Positions 1-5,075 of a stretch of 5,075 nt of DNA are shown here, in pieces. Below the pieces are notes generated by a model that saw nothing but the letters and a program-made list of their open reading frames with translations, was not told the origin of the DNA and did not search any database. Origin of the DNA: an uncultured Pseudomonadota bacterium (GTDB lineage Bacteria; Lernaellota; Lernaellaia; Lernaellales; Lernaellaceae); assembly GCA_937967875.1 (NCBI GenBank), contig CALBTQ010000120.1, positions 1-5,075 of the forward strand, in the 5' to 3' direction. Position 1 is the first letter of the stretch, and every line of letters starts with the position of its first letter. Made by a program: the position numbers and the translations under genes.

Positions 1-44
1 ATCGTATTCGGTGACTGGAGTTCAGACGTGTGCTCTTCCGATCT
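1..44. other. Illumina TruSeq P7-side adapter, not genomic
   Basis: Positions 11-44 match the TruSeq read-2 side adapter and end in GCTCTTCCGATCT. Positions 1-10 lie where the sample index and the tail of the P7 primer would be. The sequence is an untrimmed read-through artefact joined to the end of the contig. Any reading frame entering from here gains a false N-terminus such as MCSSDL, a known signature of adapter contamination in predicted proteins. Genomic sequence begins at about 45. Confidence 0.98.
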
Positions 45-798
45 GGTGTCCTACCTCGCGTTTTTACGCGTGTGGGACAAATTTTCCGGCGGCGGCATCG
101 GTGGGTTCGTCAAGTGGCTCAACGCGACCGGCGACGCGTTCTGGTGGGCGCTCTGGGCGGTCGTCTGTCTGTTGACGGCCCTCGCGCCGGCGGTGGGCGC
201 GCGGAGCGGGGCGCGGCGGCGGTACGCGCTGACGGCGGTGGTCACCAGCGGGTACGTCGGGATGGCGGCGGTGATCGTCGCGTCGATCGCCTTTCAATCT
301 TTGTTCGGGCAGATGTACCAGAAGATCGCGCTGTTGATCGCGGCGTACATGGGCGGGCTGGCGGCGGGCGGCGCCTGGGCGACGCGTCGGGCTCATCGAG
401 CGGGAGCGGACCCGCTGCATGTGTTGTGGATCGGCGACGCGGCGTTGGCCGGCGTCGGGCTGCTGATGACGATCTTCCTGGTGTGGATCGGCGATCGGGC
501 GGGCGCGCTTTCGCAGGTTCTGCTGGTGTTGCTGGTGGCGGCGGCGGGCGCGGCGGCGGGCGCGGCGTTTCCGACGGCGGCTGCGTTGCTGGCGCGCGGC
601 GGCGTCGGGGCCGGACGGCGGGCGGGGATCGTCGATGCGCTCGATCATCTGGCGGCGATGATCGGCGGGGCGACCGTCGGCGTGGTATTATTGCCGGCCA
701 TCGGCCTGCCGGGCGTTTGCCTGTTGTGGATCGCCTTGAAAACAGCCAATTTGGCCGGCGGATTGTTGGCGAAAAAAGGGTGCGACAAGGCTACTTGA
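45..798 (+). CDS. Polytopic membrane protein, C-terminal fragment; spermidine-synthase-fusion membrane region (likely)
   Basis: About 250 codons are visible, open from the adapter junction to TGA at 796-798, so the start is outside the contig. Numbering from the codon at 46, hydrophobic segments lie near residues 31-51, 64-84, 92-112, 126-149, 155-183 and 203-240, giving about six membrane passes. The stretch at residues 68-109 (SGYVGMA, then AFQSLFGQMYQKIALLIAAY, then GGLAAGG) resembles the membrane part of fused MFS/spermidine-synthase-like proteins, where a GM-E and FQ-L-G-Y-KIGLL-A-F-GL-G pattern is usual. The end (IVDALDHLAAMIGGA, then LLPAIGLPG) also fits that family. No aminopropyltransferase (Rossmann) domain is visible; if present it lies upstream. 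At 72-74 the sequence reads GMAAVI where family members often have a Glu. An unrelated transporter-like protein remains possible. The gene reads towards the tRNA 50 bp downstream, with no clear terminator between them. Confidence 0.6.
541..564 (+). repeat. Two perfect tandem copies of a 12-bp GC-rich unit
   Basis: The unit GCGGCGGGCGCG occurs at 541-552 and again at 553-564. It encodes Ala-Ala-Gly-Ala twice, inside a predicted membrane helix of the partial membrane protein. The unit length is a multiple of three, so gain or loss keeps the frame. It is probably slippage-prone low-complexity coding DNA rather than a functional element. Confidence 0.75.
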
Positions 799-801
799 TT
801 C

Positions 802-830
802 TTGCACTTTGCGTTCTTTTGCTGTATTAA
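802..830 (+). promoter_or_regulatory. Candidate sigma-70-type promoter for the tRNA (and possibly mltD)
   Basis: A TTGCAC hexamer at 802-807 and a TATTAA hexamer at 825-830 are separated by 17 bp, the optimal sigma-70 spacing. They lie in a locally AT-rich stretch of an otherwise GC-rich contig. The -35 box matches only three of six consensus positions and the -10 box four of six. A start near 837 would leave a leader of about 12 nt before the tRNA. The position makes biological sense, but the match is modest and promoter preferences of this lineage are unknown. Confidence 0.4.
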
Positions 831-846
831 AAATCCACTTTGCGTT
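805..846 (+). repeat. 11-bp exact direct repeat flanking the candidate tRNA promoter
   Basis: CACTTTGCGTT occurs at 805-815 and 836-846, 31 bp apart start to start, or about three helical turns. The first copy overlaps the end of the candidate -35 box. The second covers the expected transcription start and stops two bases before the tRNA. It could be a pair of regulator half-sites or a trace of a small duplication. Neither flank extends the match. Confidence 0.6.
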
Positions 847-848
847 TT

Positions 849-920
849 GGGCGGTTAACTCAGCGGTAGAGTGCCATCCTCACACGGTGGAAGTCGCTGG
901 TTCGAATCCAGTACCGCCCA
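849..920 (+). tRNA. trnV: tRNA-Val (anticodon CAC)
   Basis: A full cloverleaf folds by hand. The acceptor stem 849-855/913-919 has seven Watson-Crick pairs, with discriminator A at 920. The D stem 858-861/869-872 has four pairs around a seven-base loop containing GG. The anticodon stem 874-878/886-890 has one U-G wobble and a seven-base loop. The anticodon CAC is at 881-883, preceded by T and followed by A. The variable loop is five bases (891-895). The T stem is 896-900/908-912 with loop TTCGAAT. CAC reads the valine codon GUG, frequent in GC-rich genomes. No CCA is encoded (TCC follows), so CCA must be added by the nucleotidyltransferase. Confidence 0.96.
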
Positions 921-984
921 TCCATCCTCCTCGTCACCCGGTAAACGGGTCCCGCCGTTCGTATCCAGGTCCAAAGGAGGTTTC
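921..984 (+). promoter_or_regulatory. tRNA trailer / mltD leader with strong RBS and complementary upstream hexamer
   Basis: AAAGGAGG at 973-980, four bases before ATG at 985, is a near-ideal Shine-Dalgarno site and fixes the mltD start. Just after the tRNA, CCTCCT at 926-931 is a perfect complement of AGGAGG at 975-980. Between them, ACCCG (936-940) and CGGGT (946-950) can form a five-pair hairpin with a five-base loop. No U tract follows, so it is not a convincing terminator. If the tRNA and mltD share a transcript, this leader could partly hide the ribosome site. Pairing is seen in the sequence; regulation is inferred. Confidence 0.5.
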
Positions 985-2391
985 ATGCGTCACTGGCTGA
1001 CGATTTTCTTGGCAATTTTTCTGCTGACCGCGATAACCGGCTGCAGTTGGATACGTACCGTCGAACCCGAGACAGTCGACGAGTCCGACGAGTCCGCCAC
1101 GGTTCCGGCGGAAGACGCGCAAGCCGCCCCTCTCAACATTCCCGAAGCTCCCGGACTGCCGCCGGCGGAGTTGTATTCGCGGGCGCGCGATTTATACGTC
1201 GCGGGCGTCGAACAGACGCAGGCCGGGCGCTTCGACGAGGCGCACACGACCTATAACGCCGTGTTGCAGATTCTGATGAAACCGTTCAATCGCGAAGTCG
1301 ATCCGGAAGCGACCAAGAAGATCGATTCGTTGTTTTTCGAGGTTTGCCTGGCGCAAGTGCGCATCGGGCGGCTGTCGGGCCGGTTCCAGCCCACGCGTAT
1401 CGAGCGCACGCTGATCGGCATCGATTTTCATCCGTCGGTCGAGCAATGGCTGGGCTACTTCACGGTGACCGGCCGCGAGAGCATGCAGCGTTACCTGGCG
1501 CGCTCGACGCGCTATTTGCCGATGATCCGGCGCGTGCTCAAGGAAGAGGGCTTGCCGGAGGATCTGGCGTACCTGCCGATCATCGAAAGCGGCTACTCGC
1601 CCTACGCGTACAGCCCGGCGCTGGCGGTGGGCATCTGGCAGTTCATTCCGTCGACCGGCAAGACCTACGGTCTGAAGATCGACGAGTGGGTCGACGAACG
1701 ACGAGACCCGGAAAAATCCACGCGCGCCGCCGCGCGGCTGCTCAAGGACCTGCACGGGAACCTCGGCGACTGGGCGCTGGCCCTGGCCGCGTACAATTGC
1801 GGCGAGGGCTGCGTGAACCGCGCGATGTCCAACGGCGAAAAGAGCTACTGGAATCTGGCGTTGCCGGCCGAAACCGAGGCTTACGTGCCCAAGTATTTCG
1901 CCGCGGTGCTCATCGCCCGCGAGCCGGAATTGTACGGCCTGTACATTGCTCCGGAACCGCCGCTGGACGTGAAGAAGGTCGAGCTCAAGGGCGTGATCGA
2001 ACTGAAGAAGTTCGCCGAATTGACGCAGATCGAGTACGAGGAACTCAAGGCGATAAATCCGGAATTGCTGGGCACGACCACGCCGCCCAAGGTGGAAGGC
2101 TACCGGCTGAACGTGCCGTCGGACAAGCTGGAGGCGGTGGATAAACTGCTCAAGGAAACGCCCGCCGAACAGCTTTATCTGACCGAAGCCGATTTGAAAA
2201 AGCTGCAAAGCCCGCAGGCCCCCGCGGGCAAGTTCATCTATTACCGCGTCAAGAAAGGCGACACGCTCGGCGGCATCGCCAAGCGCTATCGCACGAGCGT
2301 CGTGATGATCAAACGGTACAATCCCAAGGCGCGCGGCAAATACCTGACCGTCGGCATGACGTTGAAAATTCCGGCCGGCCGTAAGCGCTGA
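985..2391 (+). CDS. mltD: MltD-like membrane-bound lytic murein transglycosylase, lipoprotein with C-terminal LysM
   Basis: Product of 468 aa. Lytic transglycosylases cleave the MurNAc-GlcNAc bond and leave 1,6-anhydroMurNAc ends. Residues 1-20 form a lipoprotein signal peptide with lipobox ITGC, so Cys20 should be lipidated; Ser at +2 favours the outer membrane. An acidic linker (about 21-58) and a TPR-like helix pair (59-97) follow. The SLT domain spans about 185-310: catalytic Glu201 in IIESGY, then [16 protein letters not shown] at 215-230, AYNCGEG at 269-275 and ETEAYVPKY at 296-304, all MltD-family hallmarks. Residues about 330-378 resemble the degenerate LysM-like module of MltD. A clear LysM occupies 419-463 ([17 protein letters not shown] to LKIP). 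The start at 985 has a strong RBS; an in-frame GTG at 871 lies inside the tRNA and is rejected. Length is close to E. coli MltD. Likely cotranscribed from the tRNA side. Confidence 0.93.
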   Translation: MRHWLTIFLAIFLLTAITGCSWIRTVEPETVDESDESATVPAEDAQAAPLNIPEAPGLPPAELYSRARDLYVAGVEQTQAGRFDEAHTTYNAVLQILMKPFNREVDPEATKKIDSLFFEVCLAQVRIGRLSGRFQPTRIERTLIGIDFHPSVEQWLGYFTVTGRESMQRYLARSTRYLPMIRRVLKEEGLPEDLAYLPIIESGYSPYAYSPALAVGIWQFIPSTGKTYGLKIDEWVDERRDPEKSTRAAARLLKDLHGNLGDWALALAAYNCGEGCVNRAMSNGEKSYWNLALPAETEAYVPKYFAAVLIAREPELYGLYIAPEPPLDVKKVELKGVIELKKFAELTQIEYEELKAINPELLGTTTPPKVEGYRLNVPSDKLEAVDKLLKETPAEQLYLTEADLKKLQSPQAPAGKFIYYRVKKGDTLGGIAKRYRTSVVMIKRYNPKARGKYLTVGMTLKIPAGRKR

Positions 2392-2397
2392 TCAGCG
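2386..2397. repeat. 12-bp perfect palindrome spanning two convergent stop codons
   Basis: CGCTGA at 2386-2391 is followed directly by its reverse complement TCAGCG at 2392-2397. Each half is the final Arg codon plus TGA stop of one gene, so both convergent genes end CGC-TGA with no base between them. With no loop bases and no U tract, it is not a standard intrinsic terminator. Confidence 0.85.
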
Positions 2398-4548
2398 ATC
2401 GAATGCGAACGTCGCCGTAGCGGAATTGCCCGCGCGGTCGCTTACCGTCACCTCCAGCCGATGCGCTCCCGGTTGAAGCCGCTTGCCGATTTCCACCACG
2501 AACTGATTTTTAAAGGGCATGTACTCGAAGATCTGCGCGCGGCCGTCGAGCAGCACGCGGATGCCGCTTTCGCGGATGCCGCTGCCCTGATCGGAGACCA
2601 TGACCTTCAGGCGCTTCTTGCCGGCGAAGAATTTGCCGATCTGCGGCGGGGCGATGTCGCGCAACAGGGCGAAGGAGCCGAGGGTGGGGATTTTCGCCCG
2701 CGTGCCGGCCTCCAGATGCCACCAGGCGCCCTTGTCGTAGAGGTAGACGCCGGTGTGCGCTGTCGACGTGCCGGGCGCCGGATTGATGGTCAGATTCAGC
2801 GGGTTGTGCAGGGGCGTGTATTGGCCGGAGAAGGTGTACAGCGGGCTGACCGCCTTCAGCCACGTCGGCGTTGCGGCGGTGGATTGGCTTACTTCGACCG
2901 GCAGCGGACGGAAAAACGCGCCGCGCGGAATGTCGATGGTTGCGCCGCCGTCGTCGCTGACCAGACGCCGGCCGCCGTCGGCCGTCTGAAAGGGCAGGTC
3001 GAGACATTGCACGCGCGGCGAGCCGTCGTTCTCGGCCCAGAACAGATCGGCGCGCAGGGGCGAGGAAATGCCTTTGAGCGGCACGGTCAACGTGGTGCGG
3101 TTGTTGTCCACCCGCAGCCAATGGCGCGGCAACGGTTGTTCGCGCCCGCCGGCGACGACGCGCACGGTGGGCATGGCGCGATTGTAAGGCCCGCCGTCGG
3201 CCTCGATGAGCACCTGATCTTCCTGCCAATCGGTGCGGATGTCGGTCAGGACGCTCAACGGTGTAGGCGGGCGGTCCGGGCGCGGTACGCGCCAGCGGTA
3301 TTGTTGCGTCGCGCCGGAACCGTCGATCGCGTCGACGCGCAGGAGCGTCCCGGGCGCCACGTCGCGCAACTCGACGCCGAAGCGGCGATTGTCGCCGGTC
3401 ACCTGCAGGGGCAACTCGCGCCCGTCTTCATCGTGCAGCGTGAGGGTGCGGCAAGCCTCGGCGGTGAAGACCAGGTGCGGGCCGGTTTCGTTGGAAAAGA
3501 AGCGCACGTCTTCGATCCGGCAGGCCGGCCGCATCAGCAGCGGAAAACGCGCCTCGCGTTGGTTGCCGGCTTCGTCGCGCACGACGATGCGGGCCTCGTG
3601 TTTGCCGGCCGAGAGCGTCGACAGATCGCCGGTGCGGTCCATCGGATGAAACACGGTGCGTTCGTAGCGGCGAAACAGGCGAATGAACGTGCCGCGTCGC
3701 TGCACCTGAAGACGATAAATGTAACTGAGGTTGCTAACGAAGCGTTCGTTGTAGTTGAACCGGTCGAAGCGGTGCCTAAACCACGGCTGTCCGTCGATGG
3801 ACAGATCGATATCGTACGGCGCGAGGCGGCGCTTGGAGCCGTTGGCGCGATCGTAGGCGTGCACGCTCAGGCCGACGCGTCCGCCGATGGCGATCTCCGG
3901 CAGGCGATAGGCCCCGCCGACGGTCGGCGAGAAGGGGAAGATGCGCTCGGCGTGGCGTCCGTCGACATGCGCGTCGAAGGTCAACGGCTCCAGGTGCAGC
4001 GCGGCGAAAATCGGCGCCTGGGTGTCGGTGAAGGGGAAACCGGCGCGCAGCGGATTGACCGGCATGCCGTTGCGGTCGCGGATTTCGAAATGCAGGTGCG
4101 CCACGTCGGTGCCGCTGTCGCCGGCGAAGCCGATCACCTCGCCGCGTTGCACGGCGATCGCCTCAGCGCCCGCGAGGCTCTTGCTGAAGCTGAAGCGACC
4201 GTTGGTCTGCTGGATCCTTTTGGCGACCGCGTCGATCTTGGGCGCAAAGCCGCTCAGGTGCGCGTAGACGGCGATGCGGCCGTCGCGCAGGCGATGATAC
4301 AGCACGCGCCCGTAGCCGACCGTCGAGCAGCGAATTTCGTAGATCACGCCGTCGTCGGCGGCCAGGACGGGCGTGCCGATTTTGAGGAACGTCCACAGGT
4401 CGACGCCGCCGTGCGGGTGGCCGATGCGATACTGGCCGAAGCTGCTGGAGATCGACGGCTGAGCCTTGAGCGGGTACAGCAGATCCGCCGCGGCCCAGGC
4501 GGGCAGCGCGAACAGACACACCACGATCGCGATGATTTTTAAACGCAT
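2392..4548 (-). CDS. Secreted M23-family zinc metallopeptidase with long beta-rich C-terminal extension
   Basis: Product of 718 aa. Residues 1-21 are a Sec signal peptide (MRLK, hydrophobic core, AWAAA). The M23 (LytM/DD-endopeptidase) domain covers about 30-170. Zinc ligands are H46 and D50 in HGGVD and H153 in HLHFEIRD, with catalytic H97 in YAHLSG and H151. All are present, so an active peptide cross-link hydrolase is predicted. An insert of roughly 25-30 residues separates YAHL from VQRGEVIGFAGDSG. The PVNPLRAGFPFTD motif (163-175) and the following region to about 336, ending VVRDEAGN, resemble large M23 proteins well known from Bacteroidetes. Beyond that, a region at 529-616 (GGATIDIPRGAF, then GVYLYDKGAWWHLEAG) looks ZU5-like, and 632-718 ends in an Ig-like fold with VSDRAGN. 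The start is supported by the signal peptide, but no Shine-Dalgarno site precedes it. Probably second gene of an operon with the LysM gene 45 bp upstream. Confidence 0.9.
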   Translation of the reverse strand: MRLKIIAIVVCLFALPAWAAADLLYPLKAQPSISSSFGQYRIGHPHGGVDLWTFLKIGTPVLAADDGVIYEIRCSTVGYGRVLYHRLRDGRIAVYAHLSGFAPKIDAVAKRIQQTNGRFSFSKSLAGAEAIAVQRGEVIGFAGDSGTDVAHLHFEIRDRNGMPVNPLRAGFPFTDTQAPIFAALHLEPLTFDAHVDGRHAERIFPFSPTVGGAYRLPEIAIGGRVGLSVHAYDRANGSKRRLAPYDIDLSIDGQPWFRHRFDRFNYNERFVSNLSYIYRLQVQRRGTFIRLFRRYERTVFHPMDRTGDLSTLSAGKHEARIVVRDEAGNQREARFPLLMRPACRIEDVRFFSNETGPHLVFTAEACRTLTLHDEDGRELPLQVTGDNRRFGVELRDVAPGTLLRVDAIDGSGATQQYRWRVPRPDRPPTPLSVLTDIRTDWQEDQVLIEADGGPYNRAMPTVRVVAGGREQPLPRHWLRVDNNRTTLTVPLKGISSPLRADLFWAENDGSPRVQCLDLPFQTADGGRRLVSDDGGATIDIPRGAFFRPLPVEVSQSTAATPTWLKAVSPLYTFSGQYTPLHNPLNLTINPAPGTSTAHTGVYLYDKGAWWHLEAGTRAKIPTLGSFALLRDIAPPQIGKFFAGKKRLKVMVSDQGSGIRESGIRVLLDGRAQIFEYMPFKNQFVVEIGKRLQPGAHRLEVTVSDRAGNSATATFAFDR

Positions 4549-4593
4549 ACGGATATTCTGCGGGCGCGCCGGCGGCCGGTCAAGTTGATGGGG

Positions 4594-5029
4594 CTAATTT
4601 TTGACGTAGATGTAAAGTTTCTGACCGACGTGCAGGCGTTGCGACGCGGCGAGGTTGTTCCACTCGCGGATGCGGTTGACGGTCGTGCCGTGCTTGCGGG
4701 CGATGGACCAGAGGCTGTCGCCGCTGTGCACGTTGTAAACGATCCGGCGCGAACCCGGGGGCGGCGGCGACTGCGGCCGGACCATCGTCGGCACGACCAG
4801 CGGTTTGGCGGCGGTCGTTTTGTGGCTGACCGGCCCGATGTCGGCCATCACGTAACCGTGCATCGAGCTTTGCAACTCGGCCAGGCGCGTATCCTGGAAA
4901 TTGGCGCGCATGGCGTTGGCGACGGCGATCGGGCTGTAGAAGCGGATATGATAGTGATTTTTATGCCCGCGCGCATGGCGGATGATGCCGTAGCGGTTGC
5001 TGCCGGTGCGCGGGTATTGGAACACTTTT
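4594..5029 (-). CDS. LysM protein with C-terminal end of a putative LAS/MepA-like murein endopeptidase (5'-truncated)
   Basis: About 145 codons are visible; the reading frame is still open at the adapter junction, so the N-terminus is missing and the GTG at 5023-5025 need not be a start. Counting from that codon, residues 16-32 contain RHARGHKNHYHIRFYSP. This resembles the final metal-binding HxH strand of LAS metallopeptidases, especially penicillin-insensitive murein endopeptidase (M74, MepA-like), where a pattern close to H-x-x-H-x-HVR precedes the C-terminus. H21, H24 and H26 are candidate ligands; the other expected ligands would lie upstream. A helical segment and a Pro-rich linker (74-90) lead to a clear LysM at 96-141 (YNVHSGDSLWSIARKHG to GQKLYIYV), followed by TAG at 4594-4596. 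LysM is certain; the peptidase assignment rests on a short stretch, and an M15-type relative is an alternative. It lies 45 bp upstream of the M23 gene on the same strand. Confidence 0.75.
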
Positions 5030-5075
5030 AGATCGGAAGAGCGTCGTGTAGGGAAAGAGTGTAGATCTCGGTGGT
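5030..5075. other. Illumina TruSeq P5-side adapter, not genomic
   Basis: From 5030 the sequence begins AGATCGGAAGAGCGTCGTG and continues as the reverse complement of the TruSeq universal (P5) adapter to the end. The first A may come from A-tailing, so the last genomic base is 5029 or 5030. This is untrimmed read-through that ends the partial LysM gene artificially. Confidence 0.98.

Noticed and set aside
28..45. N-terminus MCSSDL for the first gene
   Set aside because: These codons are adapter sequence; the true start lies beyond the contig.
849..920. tRNA as an integration site of a mobile element
   Set aside because: No integrase and no second copy of the tRNA 3' end appear in the window, and the downstream gene is an ordinary wall-maintenance gene.
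936..950. Hairpin after the tRNA as an intrinsic terminator
   Set aside because: The stem has only five pairs and is followed by CCCGCC rather than a T tract.
871..984. An upstream GTG start that would lengthen MltD by 38 residues
   Set aside because: It begins inside the tRNA-Val and would bury the lipoprotein signal peptide. ATG at 985 has a strong RBS and gives a clean signal with lipobox.
1192..2208. A 338-codon open frame on the minus strand opposite mltD
   Set aside because: It mirrors the certain MltD-like gene. Its Arg/Gln/Leu-rich sequence has no recognisable domain and no RBS of note.
2461..4542. A 693-codon open frame on the plus strand opposite the M23 gene
   Set aside because: It is antisense to a gene with signal peptide and complete M23 motifs. 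Its product is Arg/Ala/Asp/Gln-rich without domain motifs, as expected from GC-rich codon bias on the opposite strand.
4549..4593. GC-rich near-palindromes (GGCGCGCC at 4563-4570 and CCGGC-G-GCCGG at 4569-4579) as a terminator between the two minus-strand genes
   Set aside because: Neither leaves a workable loop and no U tract follows on the minus strand; base composition explains them. Readthrough as an operon is more likely.

Overview
This is a GC-rich bacterial metagenome-style contig of about 5 kb. It is bounded on both sides by Illumina TruSeq adapter sequence (1-44 and 5030-5075), so only 45-5029 is biological. The lipoprotein signal, the MltD-type lytic transglycosylase and the clear Shine-Dalgarno site point to a Gram-negative, diderm bacterium. 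The high GC content and the protein style would suit a deltaproteobacterial, myxobacterial or related environmental lineage, but nothing here fixes the phylum.

Layout from left to right. (1) 45-798, plus strand: the C-terminal part of a polytopic membrane protein, most like the membrane region of fused spermidine-synthase-type proteins; its start lies outside the contig. (2) 799-848: a short AT-rich spacer with a candidate promoter and an 11-bp direct repeat. (3) 849-920: a complete tRNA-Val with anticodon CAC and no encoded CCA. (4) 921-984: a leader with a strong Shine-Dalgarno site and an upstream hexamer perfectly complementary to it. (5) 985-2391: an MltD-like lipoprotein with a lytic transglycosylase domain and a C-terminal LysM. 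(6) 2392-4548, minus strand: a 718-aa secreted M23 metallopeptidase with a long beta-rich C-terminal extension, ending directly against the previous gene. (7) 4594-5029, minus strand: the C-terminal part of a His-rich putative LAS/MepA-like endopeptidase ending in LysM, truncated by the contig end.

The three right-hand genes make a coherent peptidoglycan-remodelling group: one enzyme that cuts glycan strands (MltD-like), one M23 enzyme expected to cut peptide cross-links, and one probable second endopeptidase. Two of them carry LysM cell-wall anchors. The two minus-strand genes are 45 bp apart and probably form an operon converging on mltD. I see no mobile element, CRISPR array or phage gene, and no strong evidence of a wholly new system. 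The most unusual features are the composite architectures of the two minus-strand hydrolases and the tRNA-to-mltD leader.
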